A DNA stretch of 64,000 nt from Triglochin maritima. Its lineage: Eukaryota; Streptophyta; Magnoliopsida; Alismatales; Juncaginaceae. Shown here one piece after another: positions 11,294 through 22,654 of this stretch (its first letter is position 1; every line of letters begins with the position of its first letter). Made by a program: the position numbers and the translations under genes. The notes under the pieces were generated by a model, which saw only the letters and a program-made list of their open reading frames with translations, ran no database searches and was not told where the DNA came from. The stretch covers positions 18,964,743-19,028,742 of the forward strand of contig OY821772.1 of assembly GCA_963682175.1 (NCBI GenBank), in the 5' to 3' direction.

Positions 11294-14200
11294 ATGTTGA
11301 ACATCCAACCTATCGTACGATCCATGATAGAAAAACACCCTTTAGCAAATGATGGCTCAAACTTCATTAGTTGGCAACTCAAGCTCAACATCGTGTTAAA
11401 GTTTGAGAAACTATCTCACATTTTGGATGGTCCAATCCCAAAATGGAATGAGAGATTAACCGATGAAGAGAAAGAGGCTAAAGCCAAGTGGGAAGATCAA
11501 GAGAACCAAGTTCATGGTCTTATGCTAGCATCCATGGGTGACTCGCTTCAAGCGAAATACTTGGATTCAAAACCCAAGAAGACCATGGAGGCTTTATCTA
11601 AGATGTTCATGGATAATGCCCGAAAGGAGCGCTATAAGACCACCATCGCACTCACAAGGTGCCATATGGCAGAGGGAACATCGGTATCCATGCATTTTCT
11701 CACGATGCAAGGGTACCTTGAGAAGTTGGCAAAGCTCTCTTCACCAATGCCCGAGGACATTGCTGAAGATATGATTCTTGGCTCTCTAGCCCCGTCCTTT
11801 AAGGACTTTGTGATGCACTACCATGTGCGTGAAAAAGGGGTGAGTCTTGAGGAGCTGTGCAACGCTCTCAAAACTGCTGAAGTTGACATGGGCAAGGGTA
11901 GGGACAAGCATGTCCTTTCCGTCCATGGGAGGAGCCAAAAGATTGGTAAAGGAAAGGGCAAATCTACCAAAAGTGGTTCAATCAAGAGCAAGGGAGTAGG
12001 AGGTGCTCATAAGAGTGCCTCGAGGGGGAAATCTTAGAAATCTCCAACTCCCAACACGGAGTGCTTTCACTGCGGTCAAAAAGGACACATCCGGCCAAAT
12101 TGCCCTAAGTACAAGGAATACCTTGACAACGGAGTGATTGAATGTCGGCGCCCCAAAAAGGCCAAAGGTATATTTGTTATTGAAATAAATTTAGCCACCT
12201 CTGTCCAAGATTGGGTAATTGATACCGGATCTTGTGCTCACATAGTTTCTAATGTGCAATACTCATGGATAGGAAAGAACTCGTGAGGAACGAGGTAGAA
12301 TTGAAGGTCGGAAATGGTGCGAGCGTTTCTGCGGTTGCACAAGGTTCTGTGGTGCTTCAATTATGTAGTGGTTTAAATTTATGTCTAAAGAATGTTTATT
12401 ATGTGCCTTCGATTAGCAAGAACATTATTTCTGTATCATGCTTAGATATGGATAATTTCAATATAAATATTTCAAATTCTTGCTTGTCTATATCGAAGAA
12501 TGGTGTTTTCTATGCAAATGCATTCATAAGGAATGGTCTCTATTTGCTTGAATTGAATAATAAACAAATCTTTAATATCAATAACAAAAGACTTAAGACC
12601 ACTCACGAGAATGATACTCTCTTGTGGCACTATCGTCTTGGTTGCATAAATGAAAAGCGCATCAAGAAATTGCAAGAAGCTAACCTTATTGGTCTACTTG
12701 ATTTTAAATCATTGGAGACGTGCCAACCATGTATAATGGGAAAAATGACCAAAAAGCCTTTCAAGAAGAAAGGTCCAAGGGCGAGTGGCTTGTTGGATTT
12801 GATACATTCCGATGTATGTGGTCCAATGAGTATTAGTGCACGAGATGGTTTCAGGTACTTCATTACGTTCATGGATGATTATAGTCGTTATGGCTATGTT
12901 TATCTAATGAGAAACAAAAGTGAATCCTTTGACAAGTTCAAAGAATTCAAGAATGAAGTAGAGAACCAACTCGATAAGAAAATCAAGTCTCTACGAACAG
13001 ATCGTGGAGGTGAGTACTTAAGTGCCGAATTTGACTCATACCTAAAGGAGTTTGGTATTATACCTCAACTCACCCCTCCCGGTACACCTCAGTGGAATGG
13101 GGTATCCGAAAGGAGGAATAGGACATTGCTCGACATGGTTCGATCAATGATGAGTCATGCGGAATTACCTCTTTACTTTTGGAGTTATGCACTACAAACT
13201 GCGGCTTACACACTAAATAATGTTTCATCCAAATCCGTGGAGAAAACTCCTTATGAGATGTGGAGTGGTAAAACACTCAAGCTCAATTTTCTCAAGATTT
13301 GGGGTTGTGAGGCTTACGTCAAGAAATTGATGTCGACCAAACTTCAACGAAAAGCGGATAAGTGCTTCTTTATAGGTTATCCTCGTGAGACAAGAGGATA
13401 CTACTTTTGGCGTATCACCTCCAATCGAGTGATTGTAGAGAGGGATGCCACATTTCTGGAAAAGGAATTTCTGGAAAGGGAAAAAAGTAGAGGGAGTAGG
13501 GTTATGCTTGAGGAAACTCAAGATACTCTACAATATCATGACATGAATGATGACATTCAAGATCATGAAGGCCCAACCGAGATTCTTTTGGTTAGTGGAA
13601 GCGTGAGTGAGAGACCCTAGCAAGAAATTGTGAGAGAATCACAATCATCCCCACCTAGTGTACGTTCAAGATTTGAACGTGAACCCACTCCTCAAGAAAT
13701 TGTGGAAGAAGTTCAAGAGACACGAGAAGAACCAAAAGAACTAAGAAGGTCAACGAGGGAAAGGAAGAAACCCGACTTGTATCTGGGACTTTATGAAATC
13801 ATCGTACTTGATACCAATGATCCCTTGACCTTCCAAGAAGCAATGGAAAAGGAAGACTCCAAACTATGGCTAAAGGCCATGGAATCCGAAATAGAATCCA
13901 TGTATGATAACCAAGTATGGAGCTTGGTTGACCTTCCTCAAGGGAAAAAGGCCATTCAAAATAAATGGGTTTTCAAGAGGAAGATGGACATGGATGGGAA
14001 CTTGACAACCTACAAAGCGAGGCTTGTAGCAAAGGGTTTCACTCAACTTCAAGGAATTGACTATGATGAAACTTTTTCACTAGTTGCCATGTTCAAGTCT
14101 ATTCGGATAATGCTCACTATTGCTGCATTTCATGATTATGAAATATGGCAAATGGATGTCAAAACGGCGTTCCTTAATGGGAACTTGGAAGAGGATGTGT

Positions 14201-15402
14201 ACATGGTACCTCGAGGTTTTGAAGATCCAAAAAATAGCGAGAAAGTATGCAAGCTTCAAAGATCCATTTATGGATTGAAGCAAGCATCAAGGAGTTGGAA
14301 CAAACGCTTTGACGAGGAAGTGAAGAAGCTTCACTTCATTAAAAGTAAGGAAGAACCTTGTATATACAAGAAGTTTAGTGGGAGCCATGTAGTATTCCTA
14401 ATCTTATATGTCGATGACATATTGCTTATGGGCAATGATATTCCTTTGCTTGAGCAAACGAGAAGTTCATTGAAATCTGCATTTTCAATGAAAGATATGG
14501 GTGAGGCTCAATACATCTTGGGAATCAAGATATATCGAGATAGATCCCGTAGACTCATTGGCCTAAGTCAACGTGCATACATTGACAAGGTCTTGGAAAG
14601 GTTCAAGATGAACAACTCCAAAAAGGGCAGTGTGTCAATGAGTATGGGTGTGCAACTCAAGAAGTCTCAACGTACGCAATCACGTAAGGACTTAGAGTAC
14701 ATGAAGGATGTCCCTTATGCTTCGGCAATTGGGTCGATCATGTACGCGATGACTTGCACAAGACCCGATGTCTCGTATGCTTTAAGCGTGACAAGTCGTC
14801 GCCAATCCAATGTAGGTCCTGAGCATTAGACTGCGGTCAAGAATATCCTGAAGTACCTTAACCGGACTAAGGATAAGATTCTTGTTTATGGAGGACAAAG
14901 GGAGTTCATAGCCGAAGGGTACTCGGATGCGAGTTTCATGAGTGATCCAGACGATAGAAGGTCGCAATCAGGATACGTTTTTCTTCTGAATGGTGGAGCT
15001 GTGAGTTGGTGTAGCTGGAAGCAAACCACTACAGCCGATTCAACCACCGCTTCCGAAGTAATGGCTGTTGCTGAAGCGAGCAAGGAAGGAGTGTGGATCA
15101 AGAAGTTCCTTGAAGAGCTTCGAGTAGTTCCCACGAGCGAGGGACCCATTGAGCTATTTTGCGATAATAGTGCATCTATCTCGCAAATCAAGGATCCTAG
15201 ATCACACCACAAATTGAAGTACATGGATCGTAAGTACTTCGTGACGCGTGACCTCATCGACGAAGGCAAAATAAATCTATTATGGGTGGACACCAACAAC
15301 AACACAGCTGATCCATTCACAAAACCCTTATCCCAAGCCAAGGGCGAAATGCATTTCGAGTCCATGGGATTGAGGAACCATGTAGATTGGCTTGACGATT
15401 GA
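11294..15402 (+). pseudogene. Element A gag-pol polyprotein, disrupted
   Basis: Coding order is gag, protease, integrase, reverse transcriptase and RNase H, as in Ty1/copia. It would package and copy the element's RNA and integrate the DNA. Visible marks: gag from ATG 11294; CX2CX4HX4C zinc knuckle at about 12062-12103; protease VIDTGS near 12215-12232; integrase D, D, E in LIHSD (near 12800), LRTDRGGEY (near 12990) and WNGVSERRN (near 13095); reverse transcriptase YVDD near 14406-14417; RNase H with YSDASF, FCDNSAS and a DPFTKP tail. Breaks relative to copy C: TAG at 12035-12037 (CAG in C), a 1-bp loss near 12261 causing a frameshift, TAG at 13618-13620, and TAG at 14827-14829 (TGG in C). 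The GAG-pre-integrase motif also reads LGC instead of the LGH found in C. About 1370 codons in total. Confidence 0.93.
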
Positions 15403-15473
15403 TATGTAATGGGGTTTACCCTAGTTCTTATTGTTTTATACATTGAGTATGTATGTGAAAGAAAACTTTAATA

Positions 15474-15486
15474 ACAAGTGGGAGAT
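15474..15486 (+). other. Polypurine tract of element A
   Basis: The purine-rich 'acaagtgggagat' lies immediately before the 3' LTR, the expected place for plus-strand priming. Its reverse complement flanks the corresponding LTR of C (43944-43958). Confidence 0.8.
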
Positions 15487-17617
15487 TGAAGGGAATGTGT
15501 TCTAAAAGTTTTACTTTTAAATGCCAATTATTATGAATTGAATGAGAAATCATTTTGTTCCTTGTTTATGTTATTCGTCATTTAGAAGTGTTAAGGAATA
15601 GGCTCTTGGTCCTTAACCGTAGAGCTCTAAATGATATTGGTTTACATAAAATAAAAGATATTCACAATCATGGTAATTAACATGGGACATCAATTACCGA
15701 GTTATGATTGTCGTGTTGGTCATAGATCATTGTAGCTCTACAAGTGAGTGACAACACGGGTACACAAAAGAGGAAAATATTACTTTTGTATACTGAATAG
15801 ACCTAATAAGTAAAACATTATAGAATTGTGTTTTCTGTGTCATTAATGTTTACTGTGTCTTTGGTCCTTTGATATGAGACTTATATCCGATTACTTAAGA
15901 ATTGCTTAATTAGACTAGTGTCTTGAGCTATCGATGAGTGTAGTGTAAAGGCATTGGTTGGTTAAGTATGACTTTTGTTGGAGAAGATAGTTAGTCAAAA
16001 GATTATCATTGCCCCTCTTAATTGAGTGATGATATTAGTGGTACCTTTGATAAAGCAAAGTTATAATGTGCACAATGTAATTTGAGTTAAGTCACATATT
16101 TATAACTAGCTTAAAGAGATCAAGAAATGAATACTAATACAAAGATGACACAATACTACTTTGTGTGTATTCTTAATATCATGAGGCAAGGGACGGACAC
16201 AAGTGGTGCACTCCATCACTAAATGGATCGGATTTTGGTTCGAGTGGAATTAAGACATTTAACTAATTGGGAGCTATAATGTGTAGCTAGATACCGCTTA
16301 TAACTTGTGATATTAAGTTCTTAATATCACTGCCAACTTAGTCTACATCCTCCCATAGGTCACACCGCAAAAAACCAGGAAACAAGAAGCTTGATTTTTG
16401 GTTCATATGATGCGTCGGGTTTCTTATAGAAAATATGACACATGTGGTGAACGAGTAAAATCAATTATGTTGTATATAACATGATTAGAATCATGATAAA
16501 TTCATTTGAGATGCATATATTATGGGGTGCAATAATTTATTATTGCATAGGATAATATATTGCATAAGTTGTGAATTTACTAAAACCCCTAAAGTTCAAA
16601 TTTTGTTGGAAATAAATCTAAAATTTGAAAAGGCAAAATCGGGTAGAAGTTCGGTAATCCGTTATGGTTCGGTCGACCGAAGGATCTGTGGATCGGTCCA
16701 CCGAACGTGGAACGGATGGTCAAGTTGATTGACCGAACTTGACCAAAGTGCCTGGAACTCTGGATCGGTGTACCGAACCAGAAACGGTCGACCGAAGAAT
16801 GTCCAGTTCCGATATTTTCGGTTAACCGAATGGCACTCGGTCAAAGACGCGAATTCGTCCGAACGGTTAAGAAGAATTTTTCTCCTTAAGAATCGGTCAT
16901 CCGTCAAGTGCACGGAAATCCGAACATGACATATTCGGTTAACCGAATATGTCTCGGCAGACCGAGTCCCGATCGATTTTCTGCCTTTGATAATTAAGAG
17001 ATTAATTTGATCAATGGTTGGATTAGCTCCAAACTTGGTGAAACATTTTGTGGGTGCATATAATGCATTTTGGAATTAGTTTATGAGAGAAAATGTCAAG
17101 AGAACATGGCTTAAGAATAGTCATGATTAAGAGTAAGATTGGAGCCTATAAATAGGTCCTTATTCTCATTAATTGACACACATGTTTTTGGTAATTCTTT
17201 TCTCTCCTAATTCACCACAAAAGCCACGAAAATTATCTTAAATTTCTAAGTCTTTCGAAGGAGAAATCTCAGAGATTAAGGAAGGGGTTTGTAGCTAGAT
17301 TCTAAGTTTGTTTGGAGATTGATTGGCTAGCTCCTTTCTCTCCAACCTTGTTTAGGGTTTCGGTGAACACTCGGAGGCATCCGACGCAACGAGAAGCGAC
17401 GATAGTCTTCCTCAACGTCTCTGGAACATCAAGAAGTTTTAGAGAACTTCTAGGAATGAATTTCGGAGTCCCTTGTGTTTGTTTTAATAAGTTTTGAAAC
17501 TAGTTATTAAAACAAACCGATGCATGCATGAAATAAATCGTAGAAAATTGTAATTGATCCTTATTATGCATAAAAATTCGAAAAATATATTTGCACAATT
17601 AAACATGAAATCCTACA
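15487..17617 (+). repeat. 3' LTR of element A
   Basis: Matches the 5' LTR end to end, with TATA at 17147-17154 and the same 26-bp palindrome at 16928-16953. It is followed by the GCCTC duplication and the continuation of element B gag. Confidence 0.95.
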
Positions 17618-18518
17618 GCCTCATCTCCCAACTTCTAAATGGGCAGAACTATCTTTCATGGGCGAAGACAGTGTTGCTTGACCTCAGTGGTAAAGGGAAG
17701 TTAGGCCACATCACGGGGACAACCACAAAACCAATCGGCATGGGAACTAAAACAAAACAAGAAGAGTGACAGGCAATGGATCATCTAATCATGTTATGGG
17801 TGATCAACTCAATGTAGCCAAAATCGGTGGGTTCTTCTTATACAAAAACTCTGCAAAGGAGTTATGGGACTCTATTCGAAACATCTATAGTAAGGCTAAA
17901 ACTTTGCTCATATATTCAAACTAAAGCAAGATATTTTGCAGACAAAACAAAGCAATCAAACCATCACCGAGTATCTTGGAGTACTTTAAAGAGAATGGGA
18001 CGAGTTAGCCATCTACGAACCTCCAACCTCGGACTCAAAGGTCATCCTTGCGCGAATGGAACAAGACCACATATATCAATTCCTAATCGGACTTGACAAT
18101 AGCTACGAAGCTATTTGAAGCCAAATCTTGATGACACCTGAACTTCCTAACTTGGCGTCCATCATCGCAATGGTTCAACGGGAAGAAACCCACCAGACCA
18201 CTACTCAAAGCCAACAAACTGACCACACGTCGGAGTCTCAGACACCTCGCTGGAAAACAACAAACAACCACACAAAATGGCAAAACCAGAGGTAAATATG
18301 GAAATAAATCAAATGAAACTTGTCATAATTGCAAGAAATCTGGCCATAACAGGAACTAGTGCTGATTCCTACATCCTCACCTCCGACCGACAAGGGAAGG
18401 AAGGGCAGGCAGCGGCAGTGGCTATAGGGGTTACCCTAACCCTAGCTCCGATGAAGAAAGAAGAAAATGGGGTGAAGTCGGGTCTCTCACAGATCCGAGG
18501 GGATTTGTAGCAGCGTAA
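17618..18518 (+). pseudogene. Element B gag, 3' fragment
   Basis: Resumes in phase with 7606 as LISQLLNGQNYLSWAKTVLL, followed by GKGKLGHITGT. This resembles the N-terminal gag domain of short-LTR plant copia elements (known family pattern). Frames change repeatedly (stops near 17767, 17815 and 18116), and no intact zinc knuckle is visible. Strongly decayed. Confidence 0.75.
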
Positions 18519-21500
18519 ATGGAACATCTAATTAGCACAGCCGTATACCTGATTCAACCAAGTTTCTCTCTCAGATCCACAACCAACCCTATTATAAACA
18601 ACTCTCGACCGGCTAGCACATCTGGAAGTGGACCCATGGATTCAAATTCGCTGGGCCAACTGCTAGCCCATTTTCACATCTATTTGCATAGCAACCCTCA
18701 CAGTTCAGGTAATTACACAGGTATGGCAAATATTTTAGATAATTATACTACCAATTTTTATGTTAATAAATCACATGATGCTAGATGGATTATTGACTCA
18801 GGTGCTACAGACCATATGACCAGAAACCCTTCATTACTAAATAATATTAAAAATAATTTGGACTTGCTAAATAAAGTCGTAACCTTAGCCATTGGTAATC
18901 ATGTTGAAATCAAGGGTGTAGGGGACATGCAATTGTTAAATAAATTTGCCAAAAATATATTGTATGTACCTTCTTTCGATTCCAATCTTCTATCAGTTTC
19001 GAAAACTACTAAGAATTTAAATTGTAATGTCATATTCACTTTTGTTGATCTAATCTTTCAGGATCGAATAACATGAATGATGATTGGTAGATGAGTTCTC
19101 ATCAATGGACTCTACATCTTAGACACCAAAAATAAGGTGATGCATGTTATTAATACCAAATCATGAACTTTTGCACAAGAGAATGGGACACCCGTCTCAT
19201 CATGTTTTAAAAAATATTTTCCCTTTTATTTCCTCCGAATATTGTTGTGATGTATGCCATTATACGAAACAAACTAGATTACATTTTCATTCTTCTAAAA
19301 ATAATGCTAGTTGTCCTCTTGAACTTATTCATTCCGATAGTTATCCTATTGAATTTTTAAATAGTTTCAAATACTTTATTTCATTTATTGATGATTTTTC
19401 CCGCACTACATGGATTTACCTTCTAAAAGCAAAATCTGATGCCTTCAATGTTTTTTGTGATTTTGTGACCCTTGTTGAAAATATGTATGACTTCAAAACT
19501 AAATATTTTAGATCTAACAATGATACTGAATATACCAGCCACATTTTCCAAAATAAATTGAAACCCAAGGGAATTTTTCATCAAGCTACTTGTATTAATA
19601 CTCCCCTACAAAATGATGTTTCTGAAAGGAAAAATCACCATCTTTTGATTGTTACCCGGTCTTTACTATTTCAAAATAATGCCCCAAAATATTTTTTGTC
19701 AGATGTTGTTTTAACTGCAACATACCTCATAAATCGCCTACAAGGCTCTAAGCAACCTTTGGAAATTTTACTTGGAAAAAACTAACTCTTTATCATCTTC
19801 GGATATTTGGATGTGTTTGTTTTGTTCATAGGAAATGAGCGGATAAACTCGACTTTAATTCCAGCAAATGTATCTTTCTTGGTTATTCCTTTAGAAAAAA
19901 AAGGGTACAAGTGTCATGATCCAAAAAATTGTAAATTCTATGTTTCAAGAGATGTATCTTTTATTGAGAGAGAGCCTTACTTTCAAAGAAGCGAAGATGC
20001 ATCCACATCGCATGATGTTCCACTTCCAACCTTGGACCCCAGAATATCAGAAACTCATGCAGACAACTTGGTCCCACAAGAAGAGGACCAAACGAACAAC
20101 CAAGAACAAATTATCCAAAGGAGAAGATCGACCTGTCCAAATCATCCTCCAACTAGGTTGAATGATTTCATCACTTCCCACGTAACCTATAACATTGAGG
20201 ACTACTTGTCCTATAATCAAGTAAAACCCACTCACAAAGGTATCATAACCCAAATGGATAATTACAAAGAACCCAACTCATATCATGAAGCTATTAGGGA
20301 TGCAAAATGGTGCAAGGCCATGGAGGATGAAATTAAAGCACTAGAATCTAATAAAACTTGGACTCTTGTTCCATTACAAACCAGGATCAAACTTGTTGGG
20401 TGTAAATGGATTTAGAAGATCAAGTACAAAAGCAATGGGACAATTGAAACATATAAGGCTAGACTTGTTGCTAAAGGGTATACTCAAACTTACAGTCTAG
20501 ATTACTTAGAAACTTTTGCACCTGTAGCTAAAATGAATATTGTTCGTGTTTTTCTCTCCATAGCCGTTAACAAAGGATGGAAACTATATCAAATGGATGT
20601 TAAGAATGTCTTTCTTCAAGGGAACCTTGAAGAGGAGGTATGTATGACTCCACCTCCCGGGTACAACTTTACTACAAACCAGGTATACAAGCTACACAAA
20701 TCAATCAACGGATTGAAACAATCCCCACGCGCATGGTATGCAAAACTTAGCCACTCTCTTCTACTCTTTGGGTTTATAAAGTCTTCCGCTGACGCATCCA
20801 TGTTCATTAAACACCAGCATAACATAACCACCATTGTCCTAGTTTATGTAGATGATATTATAATCGTTGATGATAGTGATCATACAATCGATCTAGTCAA
20901 AAGCTATCTAAAATCTAAATTTGACATCAAAGACCTTGGAATATTTCTTAGGAATAGAAATTACATACTCCACAAAAGGCTTCTTTTTGTCACAAAGAAA
21001 ATACACTATTGACTTACGAAAAGAAACCGGGAAACTTGGGTCCAAACCGGCCAACACTCCCATCGAGACTAACCGCAAGGTTTGCCAACTTAAGGAGAAC
21101 CAATTAAGGACATTGTACGGTTTCAAAGACTTGTCGGGAAACTCATATATCTTACTGTAACTAGACCCGATATAACCTATGCAGTTAGCACTATTTGCCA
21201 ATTTATGCATGCACCTCACACGCATCACTTAGACATTATTGATCAGATACTTAGTTATCTAAAAATGACTCCTAGACAAGGATTATGGATGAAAAATAAT
21301 AATTCTAACTCTATAATTGGCTTCTCCGATGCAGATTGGGCAGGAAGCCATGACCGCAAATCCACTACAGGTTTTTGTACATTTGTTGGTGGAAATCTCG
21401 TAACTTGGAGAAATAAGAAACAAAATGTAATTGCTAGATCAAACACTGAAGCAGAATATTAGGTTATGGCCTCCACCACAAGTGAGCTAGTTTGGCTCAA

Positions 21501-21788
21501 ACAACTTCTCCGAGACATGAAACTACCTTACAACGAGCCCATGAACATGTTTTGTGACAATAATGTCACTCGCCACATAGCTTCAAATTTAGTATTTCAC
21601 GAAAGAACCAAATATATTGAAGTTGACTGTCACTTGATCTGGTAATATATCCAAAGCAAAGAAATAGAAGTATCATACATCTCAAGCAAGGAACAACTCA
21701 CAGATATCTTCACAACAACCTTGGATCAAAAACAATTCTTATTCATCATTTCCAAGTTGGGCTCTTTCAATCTCTTCTGGATCCAACT
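18519..21788 (+). pseudogene. Element B pol (PR-IN-RT-RNaseH), disrupted
   Basis: Open pieces in order: 18519-19076 with the aspartic protease WIIDSGATDHMT; 19144-19785 with the H..H/C..C zinc region and the integrase core (LIHSD, SERKNHHLL); 19807-20415 linking to reverse transcriptase; 20533-21012 with QMDVKNVFLQGNLEEEV and VYVDDIII; 21205-21462 and on with RNase H (FSDADWAGSHDRKSTTG, FCDNN). Decay: the second integrase Asp motif reads RSNND instead of the usual RSDNG, a TAG interrupts reverse transcriptase at 20413, a frameshift occurs near 21012, and a TAG ends the open RNase H piece at about 21460. Lineage is unlike element A. Confidence 0.9.
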
Positions 21789-21798
21789 TGAGGGAGTG
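21786..21798 (+). other. Polypurine tract of element B
   Basis: 'acttgagggagtg' directly before the 3' LTR of B; the TTGAGGGAGTG style is widespread in short-LTR plant copia elements. Confidence 0.7.
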
Positions 21799-22032
21799 TG
21801 TTAAGAAACATACCAAATGAAGAACAACCAACCTCGCTCAGAAGATCTCCTCATCATCGCCTCCTTTTATAAACGCAACCCAATCACATGCAATCTCGGA
21901 CTACATCTTTGGCAAGTCCCAACGTCTACATCCAACTTCATGTACAATATACAAATCACATTTATAACCCTAAAATACAATATATACAATACAACAAAAA
22001 CTTTAATCTTTTCTTGTATCAAATTCTTAACA
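21799..22032 (+). repeat. 3' LTR of element B
   Basis: Begins TGTTAAGAAACATACC and ends near TTCTTAACA, giving TGTTAAGAA/TTCTTAACA terminal inversion. Matches 7136-7368. Confidence 0.88.
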
Positions 22033-22398
22033 ATCTTATATTGGTCTTCTCTTTCAGAAAAAAAGGAGCCCACAAACTCAAAATTGGAAGAAAAAAACTA
22101 TGATAAAATTAAAAAAAAAACACTTGTAACGTAATGCTACATCGTTTCACTGCTCATGCGCTCTTCTTCTTTGACACTGGACGGGAACATATATAGATTG
22201 CGTAGACAAAAAACTAGTCCAGTTTTGCTAGAGCTTGATAAGTTCCTGTTTTTCAGATTTAAATTTGCTAGAGTACATCTCAACTTTATTAATTTTTACT
22301 AAAAGTCGCTTTAAAAAACAAAATATATCGAATCCGAGGCGTTCCTACATTCTATATCGGACTCATTATTTGATCCGGGCTGACCACGATCTACTATC
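22033..22398. other. Non-repetitive spacer upstream of psbQ
   Basis: No gene or recognised repeat is seen. AT-rich with a run of A near 22110-22120. Confidence 0.5.
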
Positions 22399-22654
22399 CA
22401 CGTGTCATTATCTTGTAGGTCCATTAGTACAAACACCAATCCTCCCCGAGCGATGGAGGAAGCTCTCTGCTCACGTGGCTCCACAAGATTGGTCCTTAAC
22501 TTATCTAAAACATGTCCGGGCAGATAAGGCTACGGCAGCTGCCCATTGGCGGAATATACGTCAAGAAAAGCAAAACCATTGGACATGATATTAAAACAAC
22601 ATAAACACAACACTGGTAAGTTCAGACAAGCACTGAAGTTGTAGAGGTGAATTA
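22399..22654 (+). promoter_or_regulatory. Candidate light-responsive promoter of psbQ
   Basis: CACGTG G-box cores occur at 22399-22404 (context CCACGTGTC) and 22472-22477 (context CACGTGGC). A GATAAG I-box is at 22523-22528, and inverted CCAAT boxes (ATTGG) at 22545-22549 and 22578-22582. G-box plus I-box is the classic pairing in light-regulated photosynthesis gene promoters (known). A clear TATA box is not obvious; 'gatattaaaa' near 22587-22596 is a weak candidate. Function is inferred from position and motif content. Confidence 0.55.

Larger units (their letters stand above)
7607..17617 (+). mobile_element. Full-length Ty1/copia element A (10.0 kb)
   Basis: Two long LTRs (7607-9738, 2132 bp; 15487-17617, 2131 bp) start TGAAGGGAATGT and end ATCCTACA. 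Perfect 5-bp target duplications GCCTC lie at 7602-7606 and 17618-17622. Inside are a Met-tRNA primer site, a 1.5-kb leader, one gag-pol polyprotein region and a purine tract. The element lies inside the gag gene of element B, so it is the younger of the two. Related copies in the window are C (41812-51776, minus) and solo LTR D (36033-38169). Its polyprotein has several breaks, so this copy cannot move on its own. Confidence 0.97.
7136..22032 (+). mobile_element. Ty1/copia element B, old, split by element A
   Basis: Two 233-234 bp LTRs (7136-7368, 21799-22032) flank a primer-binding site, gag and pol remnants and a polypurine tract. Without the 10-kb insertion A and its target duplication the element is about 4.9 kb, normal for a compact plant copia element. 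Gene order PR-IN-RT-RNaseH identifies Ty1/copia (established order). The reading frame is broken many times, so it is inactive. 'CAATC' precedes the left LTR (7131-7135) and also occurs at 22031-22035, overlapping the last two bases of the right LTR; the exact right boundary is therefore uncertain. Confidence 0.9.
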
